A stretch of 64,000 nucleotides of DNA, taken from positions 1,550,001 through 1,614,000 of the forward strand of contig NZ_CP009526.1 in NCBI RefSeq assembly GCF_000969985.1, in the 5' to 3' direction. The stretch is from Methanosarcina barkeri str. Wiesmoor. GTDB taxonomy: Archaea > Halobacteriota > Methanosarcinia > Methanosarcinales > Methanosarcinaceae. Below the pieces are notes generated by a model. It ran no database searches. It saw only the letters and a list, made by a program, of their open reading frames with translations, and had not been told where the DNA came from. The stretch's first letter is position 1; each line of letters begins with the position of its first letter. Made by a program: the position numbers and the translations under genes. Positions 8,100 to 17,750 of this stretch are shown here, one piece after another.

Positions 8100-9878
8100 T
8101 TGAGTGAAACTCACAATGGGAAGAGTATTGCATACAAATGGGTTGCACTGTTTAATGTGACCCTTGCATCATTAATGGGCTCTATTAACGGTAGCATTAT
8201 CCTGATCTCTCTGCCCGCAATATTCAAGGGAATCCAGATGAACCCAATGGCTCCAGGTGCATTCCAGTACTTGCTGTGGCTCCTGATGGGTTTTGGCCTG
8301 GTAACGGCTACACTGCTCCTCACTATTGGTCGGCTAGCAGACATGTATGGTCGGGTAAAATTGTTCCGTCTGGGATTCCTGATATTCGCTATCGGTTCAA
8401 CCCTGCTCTATCTAACGCCTGGCACAGGCAGTGTTGGTGCTCTTGAGCTAGTTATTTTCAGGCTCATACAGGCTGTAGGCAGTGCATTCACTATAGCAAA
8501 CGGCTCAGCTATTATTACAGATGCGTTTCCGGTCAGTGAGAGGGGAAAGGCTCTCGGCATAAATATGGTCGCATTCATGTCAGGTCAGTTCATTGGCTTG
8601 CTGCTGGGTGGTGTACTGGCGACATACAACTGGCGCTATGTGTTCCTGGTCAACATTCCATTTGCGGTTCTTGGAACAGTATGGTCCTACTGGAAGATGA
8701 AGGATATTTCGTTCAGGGCATCCAAGACCAATCTCGATATTGTAGGAAACTTACTTTTTGTCGGCGGGCTGACCTCACTTTTGATAGGTGTCACTTATGC
8801 CCTGATGCCGTACGAGCATGATGGTATCACCGATGCAATGGGCTGGAACAACCCCTGGGTAATGACAGCTTTAGGTGTAGGAATCGCATTGCTGATTGCT
8901 TTCCCGTTTGTCGAGAGCAAGGTGAAGAACCCAATGTTCAAGCTGGAGTTTTTCAAGATCAGGGCTTTTGCCTACGGATGTCTCGCCAGTTTTACTGCGG
9001 CTATTGCGCGAGGTGGTGCCATGTTCATGCTTATTCTTCTGCTACAGGGTATCTGGCTGCCACTCCATGGTTACCGCTTTGAGGACACGCCGTTATGGGC
9101 AGGTATCTATATGTTGCCTATGACTCTCGGCTTTATGATCATGGGCCCGATTTCCGGGATACTCTCGGACAAATATGGGCCTAGATGGATCGCCACTACC
9201 GGGATGACTATCGTTACATTTGCCTTTGTCGGGCTCTCGCTGCTTCCCTATAACTTCGACTACTGGGAACTAGGAATACTAATTTTCTTCATGGGTATTG
9301 GTAATGGTATGTTTGCCTCTCCTAACAGCTCATCGATAATGAATTCTGTGCCGCCTCAGAATCGGGGTGTCGCGTCGGGCATGTTGTCCACATTGGCGAA
9401 TTCAGCCAGTACCCTGAGTATGTCCGTATTCTTCACCGTCGTGATTGTGGGAATTCAAAAAGCTTTCCCGGGCGCTATTCATGCCTCGTTAGCTAGCTTT
9501 GGGTCTGAACAGGTTATCCCTGCTGTGCAGCAGCTCTCCAGTTATCTAGCCAGTATGTCACCGACCAACGCTTTGTTCTCTGCTTTCCTGGGCTACAACC
9601 CTATGGATTCAGTTCTGAGCTCTATGAATTCGAGTATTGTTGGCTCAATACCGCAACAAATCGTGACCACACTGACAAGTAACTACTGGTTCCCACAGAC
9701 ATTACAGCAGGCATTCATGCCAGCGCTGCGGATTTCGTTCATAATCGGAGCTGTACTCTGTGGTATAGCTGCCGTGCTGTCGGCAATGAGGGGACAAAGG
9801 TATGTGTACGAGGCTCACAGCTCGGTTAGTAATGTTAACAAAGGTGATCTCGCAACAGTAGAAGAAACGCATTCCTAA
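8100..9878 (+). CDS. MFS multidrug exporter, DHA2 (EmrB/QacA) type
   Basis: A 592-residue integral membrane exporter with about 14 hydrophobic segments, which is the DHA2 count. Motif A appears as [16 protein letters not shown] after the second segment. The motif-C region is [17 protein letters not shown], followed by [10 protein letters not shown]. The start is TTG, 5 bp after the PadR stop, with AGAAGGT upstream, so the two genes form an operon. It probably exports a toxic organic compound by proton antiport; substrate unknown. Its last ~70 codons are duplicated at 13196-13417. Long extracellular loops between the last helices are unusual but occur in the subfamily. Confidence 0.92.
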   Translation: MSETHNGKSIAYKWVALFNVTLASLMGSINGSIILISLPAIFKGIQMNPMAPGAFQYLLWLLMGFGLVTATLLLTIGRLADMYGRVKLFRLGFLIFAIGSTLLYLTPGTGSVGALELVIFRLIQAVGSAFTIANGSAIITDAFPVSERGKALGINMVAFMSGQFIGLLLGGVLATYNWRYVFLVNIPFAVLGTVWSYWKMKDISFRASKTNLDIVGNLLFVGGLTSLLIGVTYALMPYEHDGITDAMGWNNPWVMTALGVGIALLIAFPFVESKVKNPMFKLEFFKIRAFAYGCLASFTAAIARGGAMFMLILLLQGIWLPLHGYRFEDTPLWAGIYMLPMTLGFMIMGPISGILSDKYGPRWIATTGMTIVTFAFVGLSLLPYNFDYWELGILIFFMGIGNGMFASPNSSSIMNSVPPQNRGVASGMLSTLANSASTLSMSVFFTVVIVGIQKAFPGAIHASLASFGSEQVIPAVQQLSSYLASMSPTNALFSAFLGYNPMDSVLSSMNSSIVGSIPQQIVTTLTSNYWFPQTLQQAFMPALRISFIIGAVLCGIAAVLSAMRGQRYVYEAHSSVSNVNKGDLATVEETHS

Positions 9879-10438
9879 TTTTTGGCATACTGGATAGGAT
9901 TATTGCTGTAATAAGCATAAATAAAAAGAGAATACGGAGAACAGAAAATACGGAGAACAGGAAGTACGGAGAAATAATGCAGAAGCAAGATCCAGTATCC
10001 TTCTTGCCTCAGACTCTTCCAGCATCAAATCTGTCCAGGGTAATTCAGCTCCGAAGCACCTCAGTAAATAATCGCTGGTGAAATCTCTGTATCCTTCTCT
10101 CATTACTTTTATCTTAATGTATCCTTCAGCTTTTCCCGGAGGCAGTCCGGGATTCAAAATTTTCAATATTACATTTCCTTCGAGATCTGTAACCCCTGAA
10201 TAGGCTTTCTTCCTATCCGGACTCCAGGCAATCACATTTGCGTCCCCTATACCGCGATTCTCGCTGTCAAACACTTTTACAGGCAAGCTCAGGTTTGTTT
10301 CCGTATTACTGCCTCCCTCAGTGGACGGTAAGGAAAGTACACTCATATCTGCTGTAGCATACATAGGTTTTGGAGGAGTAGGGGCATTGCTAAGGGCCGA
10401 GAGAACTGCGCAAAATCCTATAAGACCTACAACAGTAA
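9657..10438. repeat. Segmental duplication, copy 1
   Basis: This segment covers the 3' end of the exporter gene and most of a reverse-strand pilin-like gene. It matches 13196-13970 in the same orientation at high identity. Similarity stops abruptly at about 10440, within the pilin-like gene's 5' part. Confidence 0.9.
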
Positions 10439-10440
10439 GA
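10045..10440 (-). pseudogene. Truncated pilin-like Ig-domain protein (copy of 13576-14037)
   Basis: On the minus strand this encodes nearly the same peptide as the intact copy, from VVGLIGFCAVLSALSNAP through GYRDFTSDY. Two lesions break it: the 5' end is replaced by unrelated sequence at about 10440, which removes the signal region with its DEAG motif, and a one-base deletion near the 3' end (LLRCF against FLKVIRS) shifts the frame past the normal stop. The frame-shifted ORF continues to about 9900. It is best read as a dead duplicate. Confidence 0.8.
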
Positions 10441-11075
10441 AGGGGCAAGGGACACCAGAAGAAGCGCAAAATTATTGGTGTATATCCCGGGTAGAAAACA
10501 TGAGATTATATCCAGCAGGTAACCTCCGAGAACTGAATAAAAAGTAAGAGTAAGGAGACGTCTTCTACTCAGCCAACTGCCCAGAATTTGATTCAAACTA
10601 TAGTAAAGATACACCAGAGATCGCAATTATAACTGTTTATAAATATTTTTAACATTTTTGGTAAAGAGATTGTTCTGGTCGCGTTCGTGAGTTATTGATT
10701 AATTATGAAACTAATTTTCTTACTAAAAATTCAGACAAGTTTTTCGAACATACTTAATTCGAACATCTGAAAACTTCCTCAACGCCCGAATGCTCACGAA
10801 GTGGGCAGATATCGGGTGGCCACTGCAGAAAATAAGAAAAATTTGCATCGATACTATTGCGTTTACATGTTGGTACATATCAGAAGCAGCCCAAAGAGCT
10901 CAGTATGAACGGATACTCGGATATACGGGTTTATTGCAATTTTTATAACATATCACTTTTGACTTTTCGGATAGGCTCTAAATGAAAGTTGTGGGCTGGT
11001 GAAGATGTATAGTTTCGCCCTTGCTTGGAGAGGGGACATGATGAATCAATAAGGCCTGCACACGTAGCGCAATTG
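10441..11075. other. Unique segment between duplicate copies, no gene seen
   Basis: No ORF with a convincing start or product is visible. An ORF on the minus strand at 10390-10626 crosses the duplication junction and is not credible. Sequence near 10780-10850 is richer in G+C (with CGGGTGGCCACTGCAG) but I see no clear fold. Confidence 0.3.
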
Positions 11076-11693
11076 TTACTTCCTCTTTCTTACATACATG
11101 ACTGCCCCAAGCACTGCTGCAAGTACCCAGAAAGAGCTTATAAAGGGAGTACTTTTTAATTTAGTATCATTGGATTTTCCTTCCTGCTTGCTTGCTGTTT
11201 GTGTATTTTCTATAGTTTCAGTTTCGTTCGTCTTATTTCCGGCCTGACCTTCTCCTTGCCATTTACCCTGAGCTTTCAACTCCTCGATTACTGCATCCCT
11301 ATCTGAAACAGGGTGTTTTCCTGGAACGCCGATACCAACACGGAAAAGTTGTTTATTGAGATCCACATCATTCAGCATCAAGAGAACTGACTCGTTCTGG
11401 ATGAACTCAACTTCGACTTCGGTCTTTATATTAGTTCCCCTTTCGGATCTCACTTCTATAGTTTCTGTAGGCAGGGGGTTATAAAGCCACTCGCTAACTG
11501 TAATTGTAGCAATTGTATGGTCACGAAACATATCAACCTTACTTACTGTACCAATAACTATACGGTCAGAGTTGTTTACCTGGTACGGGATTTCTAATGC
11601 TTCTGAAGCAAATGAAGCTACTGCTAGATTTAAAGTCAAAAAAAGTAGAACGAATGTAAATAATAACATGGAAAATGAACTCAATCGTTTCAT
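11076..11693 (-). CDS. Secreted, C-terminally anchored protein of unknown function
   Basis: A 205-residue protein with a signal peptide (MKRLSSF then a hydrophobic run ending near ASFASEA), an extracellular domain of about 110 residues with alternating beta-prone segments (DRIVIGTVSKV, HTIATITVSEWLY), a Thr/Asn/Gln-rich linker, and a C-terminal hydrophobic helix followed by RKRK. That tail resembles archaeal sorting or anchoring tails on surface proteins. The ATG at 11693 has GGGAG upstream; the longer frame to 11747 adds residues before the signal peptide. I cannot name the domain. It lies in the 2.75-kb segment between the two duplication copies. Confidence 0.75.
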   Translation of the reverse strand: MKRLSSFSMLLFTFVLLFLTLNLAVASFASEALEIPYQVNNSDRIVIGTVSKVDMFRDHTIATITVSEWLYNPLPTETIEVRSERGTNIKTEVEVEFIQNESVLLMLNDVDLNKQLFRVGIGVPGKHPVSDRDAVIEELKAQGKWQGEGQAGNKTNETETIENTQTASKQEGKSNDTKLKSTPFISSFWVLAAVLGAVMYVRKRK

Positions 11694-11770
11694 CAAAATT
11701 CTCCCATTCCTTATTGTAAAAGATAAAAGGATTAATCTCATATTCAACTTATTAATCCTAAAAAATTGTG

Positions 11771-11786
11771 TAGCCTTCGAAGGCTA
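11771..11786. terminator. Small palindrome TAGCCTTCGAAGGCTA
   Basis: A perfect 16-bp palindrome between the 54-residue gene and the secreted protein gene, both on the minus strand. It may act as a weak terminator or operator. Confidence 0.35.
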
Positions 11787-11806
11787 CTTGAATAGTTAAA
11801 TTACTT

Positions 11807-11971
11807 TTAGATTGTACTCAGTAACTCTTCCTGACTAACAGTTTCATCAGGTCTTATAGCTTTTCCATCGTCAGTTAATGTGAATTTGCACCTGCATTGT
11901 TCCACGTATTTGTAGATGCAGTTAAAGCGCTTGACCAAGAACTCGGAATTGTTAAATCCTTCTGGATTCAT
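11807..11971 (-). CDS. 54-residue hypothetical protein
   Basis: A small ORF starting at the ATG 11971, with a strong ribosome binding site (CTAGGAG, 8 bp upstream) and a TATA-like GCGTATATTTAAG on the minus strand at about 12024-12036. The peptide begins MNPEGFNNSEFLVKRFNC and has cysteines at about residues 18, 26 and 28, which could bind a metal or form a disulfide. The C-terminus is acidic. No family recognised. The coding call rests on start signals and length only. It precedes the secreted protein gene on the same strand by about 110 bp. Confidence 0.55.
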   Translation of the reverse strand: MNPEGFNNSEFLVKRFNCIYKYVEQCRCKFTLTDDGKAIRPDETVSQEELLSTI

Positions 11972-12460
11972 TTATTTCACTCCTAGTTATTTTCCCCTAG
12001 GAGGCAGAATCAGACAAGCTTAAATATACGCAAAGCTAACATACTTACTGACTCTTATGCATACTTTATGGAGTTCGGGCGGTACCTGGAAAGCACTTCT
12101 GAACTCTATAAACTCTTTTTTATTAAATCCTTTATAAGTTTTCTGTGTAAATTATCAAACTGATTGTTTTTAGCATTCCTTTGAGTTAGTAAATGCTTTC
12201 TGATCTTTGATTGTTTGAGAGTTTGCACGGAAAGTTTATATAGTCCTACCTGCCGCGAGTATCCCCCAGATATCAATAAAAAAGAAAGGTATAATTATAG
12301 ATATTAACTAAGATATATATTTATGAAATACTTCCCTAAGATAAAAATACATTTTACTATATTTCAATAAGTTAAACAAAAATACGCCATAGATGACGAA
12401 TTTTTAATAGGAACAAAATTTTTGAGTTTACTAATTTTTATTACTTTAAACAACAAATTT

Positions 12461-12640
12461 TGGGTCGTATATTAGTAGATGGTTGATATTTTGTGTTTGA
12501 GTGTTTTTGCTCAAGTTACATCTGTTTTCTAAGCTTACCTGCATACAGGAAATTAAGTGTACACAAAGCAGAAAATGAGAGCGAAAAGCGAATTCGTGAG
12601 TACTAGAGGAAATATCAATTGATTATTAAGGGATTATCAA
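12461..12640. repeat. Dispersed repeat, copy 2
   Basis: Closely similar to 5666-5850 in the same orientation, with the shared start TTAGTAGATGGTTGATATTT and the shared later part AAAGCGAAT...GTGAGTACT. It shows what the uninterrupted site looked like for the MITE insertion at 51512. Confidence 0.7.
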
Positions 12641-13195
12641 TCGTTTGGTAAAGATTCTTATTACGGGATCGATGACAGTGGTATTCACTTTCACTTTGGT
12701 CCAAAAGATAACGTTTTATTAGAGATGATGGGAGATTCATATGTAGGCCTAGTTTTTGCGGAGTTCTTGCAATTTTAGTTCCTGTAGTGAGTGGTTATTG
12801 GGAGTTTTTGCAACATTATTAATTGCGAAGATCTCTTTGGTGGAATATACAGAATCTAACTCTAATGGAAGCCTTGACGTTTTAATAACCTACAAAACCT
12901 TACTAGTGAAGCTCCCATGTACTATAATGACGTCTGAACTACAACCTATACCTGTGAAAATTGGATCACACACGTATAATTTGTATAAGTAACTGAATTG
13001 TATTTTATATAAACAAAGCAGATAACTATAAGATCGAATTGCATATTTTATAGACCCTTGAAAGATGATTAGTTTTTTAATGGATATTAATCCTTATTTG
13101 CCCAATTAAATGTAGTGTCAGTCCTTCCCCAATTAAGATACGTTTGTTAAACAGTTTATTACTACGGGAGTGCAGAGGGTCACGAATATCCCATT
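12641..13195. other. Probably decayed sequence, no intact gene
   Basis: A 78-codon plus-strand frame at 12756-12992 has a hydrophobic start (around EWLLGVFATLLIAK) but no ribosome binding site. Adjacent frames have interrupted hydrophobic stretches. This looks like the remains of a membrane-protein gene, but I cannot identify it. Confidence 0.3.
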
Positions 13196-13417
13196 CAAAT
13201 CGTGACCACACTGGCAAGTAACTACTGGTTCCCGCAGACATTACAGCAGGCATTCATGCCAGCGCTGCGGATTTCTTTAATAATCGGAGCTGTACTCTGT
13301 GGCATAGCTGCAGTGCTGTCGGCAATGAGGGGACAAAGGTATGTGTACGAGGCTCACAGTTCAGTTAATAATATTAACAAAGGTGATCTTGCAACAGTAG
13401 AGGAAACACATACCTAA
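13196..13417 (+). pseudogene. 3' fragment of the MFS exporter gene
   Basis: Encodes the last ~70 residues of the exporter at 8100-9878 with few substitutions (for example NN for SN in the tail), still in frame to the stop. It has no start, promoter or upstream coding sequence, so it is a leftover of the duplication. Confidence 0.85.
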
Positions 13418-13970
13418 ATTTGGCATACCGGGTAGGAATTATCGCAACGTAACAAGCATGAAAATACAGAGAACAGAAAGTACAGAGAACAGAAAGCAAG
13501 GAGAAATGATGCAAAAATAAGATTCAGTATCCTTTTTGCCTCAGACTTCTTCAGCATAAATATATCCAGAGTAATTCAGCTCCGAATCACCTTCAGAAAA
13601 TAATCGCTGGTGAAATCTCTGTATCCTTCTCTCATTACTTTTATCTTAATATACCCTTCAGCTTTTCCCGGAGGCAGTCCGGGATTAGAAATTTTCAATA
13701 TTACATTTCCTTCGAGATCTGTAACCCCTGAATAGGCTTTCTTCCTATCCGGACTCCAGGCAATCACATTTGCGTCCCCTATACCGCGATTCTCGCTGTC
13801 AAACACTTTTACAGGCAAGCTCAGGTTTGTTTCCGTATTACTGCCTCCCTCAGTGGACGGTAAGGAAAGTACACTCATATTTGCTGTAGCATACATAGGT
13901 TTTGGAGGAGTAGGGGCATTGCTAAGGGCTGTAAGAATCGTGCAAAATCCTATAAGACCCACAACCGTAA
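13196..13970. repeat. Segmental duplication, copy 2
   Basis: Matches 9657-10438. The left edge lies at an AAATCGTGACCAC sequence inside the exporter reading frame; the right edge lies near ACAACCGTAAG inside the pilin-like gene, which continues intact here. Confidence 0.9.
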
Positions 13971-14037
13971 GCACGACAATCCTTATTGGAAGCCCCAGAG
14001 TTCCTGCTTCGTCGTGTTTGAATTTTTCACGCAGCAT
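13576..14037 (-). CDS. Type IV pilin-like protein with Ig-like domain
   Basis: A 153-residue protein with a short basic N-terminus ending in KHDEAG, one hydrophobic helix (about residues 17-42), a Pro-rich hinge (APTPPKP) and an extracellular domain with a carboxypeptidase-regulatory-like beta-sandwich (VFDSENRGIGDANVIAW, then GVTDLEGNVIL and GYIKIKVMREGYRDF). The N-terminal layout resembles archaeal pilin precursors processed by a prepilin peptidase, although the canonical motif is not exact. AGGAGG lies just before the ATG. It is 42 bp downstream of a paralogue and probably co-transcribed. A truncated copy lies at 10045-10440. Confidence 0.7.
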   Translation of the reverse strand: MLREKFKHDEAGTLGLPIRIVVLTVVGLIGFCTILTALSNAPTPPKPMYATANMSVLSLPSTEGGSNTETNLSLPVKVFDSENRGIGDANVIAWSPDRKKAYSGVTDLEGNVILKISNPGLPPGKAEGYIKIKVMREGYRDFTSDYFLKVIRS

Positions 14038-14079
14038 GTACGGCCCCTCCTTTCAGTTTTACTTTTGGAAGATGCACAA

Positions 14080-14565
14080 TCACCTGGTCTTGATGATCAT
14101 TACAGCATCTTTTTTCTCGTAGTCATAAAAACCGTCGGCTACAATTTTCAGGTCCATTGTTCCTTCATTCTGGTTAGGGTCAAGACTAACTTTTGCATTA
14201 TCAGGCGTTGTTAGGGTAGCAATCCCGTCAGCATCCGTAGTACTTGATGCTGCTCCACCAAGCCCCCTCAAAATAACGTTTGCATTCCTTACAGGATTTC
14301 CGTCGTTGTCAGTTACCTTTACAACTGCGGTTATGTCAAAAGGGTTTTCTGCAGTACTGGCCTCCACTATTATTGAGTTTCCGTCCTCAAGGGTGCTTAC
14401 ACTAAGCCCTGCAGATTCCACAAATACCGACATGTCCTTTGTCGGGGTCGGCATGATCGAAATGAGTGTTGCAAGGGCAACCATCCCGACAACGAGCATA
14501 ACCACAATATTGATCGGGAGTTCCATGGCTTTCTCATCATGTCTGATAAATTTAAATTTCTTCAT
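14080..14565 (-). CDS. Type IV pilin-like protein with Ig-like domain, paralogue
   Basis: A 161-residue paralogue of the following gene. The N-terminus is MKKFKFIRHDEKAMELPINI, then a hydrophobic helix to about residue 40. The extracellular part holds one carboxypeptidase-regulatory-like/Ig-like domain (VKVTDNDGNPVRNANVIL, TDADGIATL, IVADGFYDYEK). Both proteins share the HDE-K/A-...-LPI-IVV start and the beta-sandwich plan, so they may assemble together on the cell surface. A third N-terminal copy of this type is decayed at 17244-17312. Calling them pilins is an inference from the N-terminus. Confidence 0.72.
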   Translation of the reverse strand: MKKFKFIRHDEKAMELPINIVVMLVVGMVALATLISIMPTPTKDMSVFVESAGLSVSTLEDGNSIIVEASTAENPFDITAVVKVTDNDGNPVRNANVILRGLGGAASSTTDADGIATLTTPDNAKVSLDPNQNEGTMDLKIVADGFYDYEKKDAVMIIKTR

Positions 14566-15671
14566 ATGTTCACCACTCTCAATAATTTTATTAAGTTATT
14601 AACACAAGACATTATTAATATTTTGCTACAGTTCTGTAATATCTCTTGAAGATTTAGAACAAGCGAAGAATGGAAGCCTGGCAGAAAATCGATGTTATAA
14701 ATCGGATCCTTGAAAGCCTGGACCTGAATATGTCTCTGAGTTTAAAAAGAAAGATTAGCTCATAGTATACAACTGAAGCCTGTAAGATAGTAACACTTGC
14801 AGACCTCTGGAGAAGGCTAGAAACACTTGAGTGTGGCCCATTTCACATATAGAGTATATTTTTACATACGGAGTATATTTTACGTAGGTAATGGTGTATT
14901 AACTTCGGTTCCTTACGTCACCCGGAGGGCTCTCTCGAAGAGCTAGATAGCCTGTATATACCCGAACACGGAAAGAATCAGACATAGTGTAGCGAAGCGG
15001 AACCTATCTGCCACTTGACGCGCACAGGATGAACACGTATAACGGCGAGCGTGCAGTAAATCTTCACAAATTTGATTCTTTTCTTTGTTTTGTTACTTTT
15101 GTAAAGCTCACTCTTGGCATATATAGAATAGTTGACAGGGGTTTGCCAGGTGTCGTTTTTTTGTTACCATTATTGTTTTATTTGCTTTTTTGTTCCCTGT
15201 AGGCTTGTACTTACTTAAATTAATATAAAAATATTAAGTCCCGGTGAGCACTTTAAAAGGATTAATCGAGACTTTCCTGCCTTCTGATTTGAGGCATACA
15301 AAACACATATCTGCGATTATCTAGATCTAGATCTAGATCTAGATCTTTTACTCTATCAAGCATTTTTTTGAACTTTCTGTATTTTGCTGATCTTCTTTTT
15401 TCCTGGAGACTCCGTGTTCCAATTGCCAATCTAAATCAAAAACAAAAGCGTGCGCAATGCTTGAAAGTTTTTCGTTAGTATTCATATCAATCAATTGAAC
15501 TCTAGCAGTAGCTAAAGAGTGCAATATAACCGTGATTTTCGTAAAATGTGATTGAGTTTTCTTTTATATTTTCATCATAATAAGCCTAAATGGCAGTGTA
15601 GTGAAAGTTCTGTAAAATATGATTGACTCTGTATCCTTTTTCTTCACCACAAAAAATAGGAAGCAGAGTCA
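14566..15671. other. Long intergenic region with a G+C-rich island
   Basis: No ORF can be supported. Bases 14895-15060 are clearly richer in G+C than their surroundings and contain short complementary blocks: GGTTCC 14907-14912 with GGAACC 14999-15004, and AGATAG 14945-14950 with CTATCT 15004-15009. The two pairings share base 15004, so at most one can form fully. Two similar sequences with TGTAAAATATGATTGA or CGTAAAATGTGATTGA at 15540 and 15612 may be decayed ends of an IS256-type element. Confidence 0.35.
15319..15346. repeat. GATCTA hexanucleotide tandem repeat
   Basis: About 4.5 perfect copies of the 6-bp unit, itself containing overlapping GATC and CTAG sites. Confidence 0.9.
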
Positions 15672-15950
15672 ATGGTTAATCTATTCTCATTCATAAAAGA
15701 TTCTCTTGTCGATCAGGAAGATGGAATTCGCCAGTTAATTACCTGGTTTTTAAACCTTGTCATGGAGGAGGAAGCCCTCCTCCAATCTGGTGCACAACGT
15801 TATGAGCGTACTGCTTCACGGAAAGCCAGTAGACACGGCTACAAATCCCGAACTCTCCTTACTAAATATGGAGACCTTGAATTGTTAAAGCCCCAATTCT
15901 GTGAATTTCCCTTTGAAAATAAGGACAACGAATATGATGGAGAGAACTAA
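15672..15950 (+). pseudogene. IS256-family (mutator) transposase, N-terminal fragment
   Basis: About 80 residues match the start of IS256-type transposases: an EEEALLQSGAQRYERT segment and a RHGYKSRTLLTKYGDLELLK segment followed by PQFCEFPFE. The protein should be roughly 400 residues but the homology stops near 15908 and an out-of-context tail leads to a stop. The ATG has AGGAAGCAGAG upstream. The DDE catalytic region is absent, so this is inactive. Confidence 0.85.
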
Positions 15951-16000
15951 CAAGGAGATAAAAAGAAGAAGCAAAGTTGTGGGAGCATTCCCAAACAAGG

Positions 16001-16035
16001 AATGAGTATTGAGACTGGTAGTCTCAATACTCATT
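16001..16035. other. Perfect 15-bp hairpin
   Basis: AATGAGTATTGAGAC at 16001-16015 and its exact complement at 16021-16035 enclose a five-base loop. It sits between the IS256 fragment and the methyltransferase gene. No T-run follows, so it does not look like a standard terminator; it may be a mobile-element end or a structured transcript. Confidence 0.7.
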
Positions 16036-16240
16036 GATATAAATGAAGACTGGATTACAGAAAATAGGCATATAGTGATGGAGCAGTAATCAAAAAAGAA
16101 GAATAAGGGGTATAGAGAAAATTTTACAGAAAAACAGGCACACTGCCCCAGAATCACGAAAAGGAAATGGACATTAACGTAATTACTAAATAACAGGAAC
16201 ATTAAAAATATCAACTAATTAATAAAGGAGCACCAGAACT

Positions 16241-17014
16241 TTGAATAAGACTTTTTTTAGAAAACACTGGTATGCTGATATCTATGAAAAACAGGTTATT
16301 CAAGCAGACGAAGTAAATTTTATTCTTTCGATTGTTGGAATTGAGCCTAAAAATATTCTAGATGTTGCTTGTGGTGGAGGGAGAATAACAGTACCATTGG
16401 CTAAAGCGGGACACAAGGTAACAGGATTTGATTCTGATAAATTTATGCTTGAGAAAATTTCAGCCCGGGCAAAAAGTCTATCAAATATATCTTTCTATCA
16501 AGCAGATGCTATCTTGGAAGACTGGGGAAATAACTTTGATGTTATCATTTTAGCTGGAAATATTCTTTTGAATATTGAATCAGAAATGCCTTATGAACAA
16601 GCTCAAGAGCTTTTTATTAAGAAAGCATCAGAAAGTGTAAAACAAAACGGCCATATGTATTTGAACTTTGATTGTTATGAAAGACCAGAACAGTCTTCAG
16701 AAAATAATGAGAAATGGGTTTGTTTTGAAGGCATTGACGATATCGGAACATACGGAAAATATATTGTCATTAGCGGTGACTACAGCAATGAAACACGTAT
16801 AGACAAAAGTTCCCGTCGCTACGAAATCACACCAAAAGGTAGTGAAACGTTTACATTTGAAACGATATCAATCAAACATTTTCCAACATTTTCTCAAGTG
16901 AAAGGTTGGCTCGATAAATACGGTTGGGAAATTGTAAACCTTTATGGTGATTACGGAAAAAATCCTATGAGTACTAAAACTACTCGTGCAATTATCTGGG
17001 CAAAGAAAAGTTAA
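16241..17014 (+). CDS. SAM-dependent class I methyltransferase
   Basis: A 257-residue methyltransferase with the Rossmann SAM site ILDVACGGGRITVPLAKAGH (about residues 39-58, motif I), the acidic end of strand 2 in VTGFDSD, and DVIILAGNILLNIE as motif IV. The substrate cannot be read from sequence. The TTG start is chosen because AAAGGAG lies just upstream. The gene is AT-rich and lies between an IS remnant and a decayed pilin fragment, so horizontal acquisition is plausible. Its own promoter is not obvious. Confidence 0.85.
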   Translation: MNKTFFRKHWYADIYEKQVIQADEVNFILSIVGIEPKNILDVACGGGRITVPLAKAGHKVTGFDSDKFMLEKISARAKSLSNISFYQADAILEDWGNNFDVIILAGNILLNIESEMPYEQAQELFIKKASESVKQNGHMYLNFDCYERPEQSSENNEKWVCFEGIDDIGTYGKYIVISGDYSNETRIDKSSRRYEITPKGSETFTFETISIKHFPTFSQVKGWLDKYGWEIVNLYGDYGKNPMSTKTTRAIIWAKKS

Positions 17015-17243
17015 AACGATAACCAAACAGCCTATATATCCAGTTATGTAGCGACTGTTTATTCTTCCATACTTTATGCTATACTCCTCTCGATTGTATA
17101 ATCTATTAAGAGCTCATCCCAAAACTTGATGTAACCTAATAATTGTCAAAACGTATATATTTCAAAAATAATTTACTGGAATTTTCCCGTATATATTCAA
17201 ATCTGAAATATAATTCTAGATCAGTCTTGTAGTATGAATTATA

Positions 17244-17312
17244 ACATAACCACGATATTGATCGGGAGTTCCATGGCTTTCTCGTCATGTCTGACCAATC
17301 TAGATTTCTGCA
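17244..17312 (-). pseudogene. 5' remnant of a third pilin-like gene
   Basis: Sixty-nine bases match the start of the gene at 14080-14565 with about eight differences. Read on the minus strand from a GTG, it gives a peptide with RLVRHDEKAMELPINIVVML and then a stop. Nothing downstream matches, so only the N-terminal signal region survives. Confidence 0.7.
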
Positions 17313-17534
17313 CATTTTATCCCATTAAAAACTTTGCTAAATTATTACAATTAAATTCTATTAACATTTTGATAATATGGATTTACTCGTTTATTTTTAG
17401 TCAGGCATGTTTTTTAATAGCAGAACTTCTTAGTATTTTCCATAAAAACTATGTATTTATATAGTTCTTTTAACCATAATTTACTTATTATTGTAGAATA
17501 AATTTAACAATCAGAAACGAGGAGAAACAGTTTT

Positions 17535-17750
17535 TTGGCTCAAGAATGCTCTGACGACTCAGACGAATCGGATCGTAACCGTAGTTTCTTGTGTTTTTTA
17601 GGACTGCATGAATGGAAGCGGAAAAGTGGGGCATTGTTCTTTTTGCCAACAGTGCTCGAAAAACGCTATGAATGTATACATTGTGGCAAATACAAGGTGA
17701 CTTTTGAAAGGGAGAATAGCTCTTATAGCCTTCCTGCGGGGAGGTCTTAA
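17535..17750 (+). CDS. Small zinc-ribbon-like protein
   Basis: A 71-residue protein starting with TTG after a good GAGGAG motif. It carries a CFLGLHEWKR segment and a YECIHCGKYK segment; the pattern of a first Cys and His, then CxxC, looks like a small zinc-binding fold similar to DUF1660-type proteins. An acidic Ser/Asp-rich leader precedes it. Function unknown; assignment to that family is tentative. Confidence 0.6.
   Translation: MAQECSDDSDESDRNRSFLCFLGLHEWKRKSGALFFLPTVLEKRYECIHCGKYKVTFERENSSYSLPAGRS

Noticed and set aside
10390-10626. Minus-strand ORF of 78 codons
   Set aside because: It crosses the duplication breakpoint, has no ribosome binding site and gives no recognisable protein.
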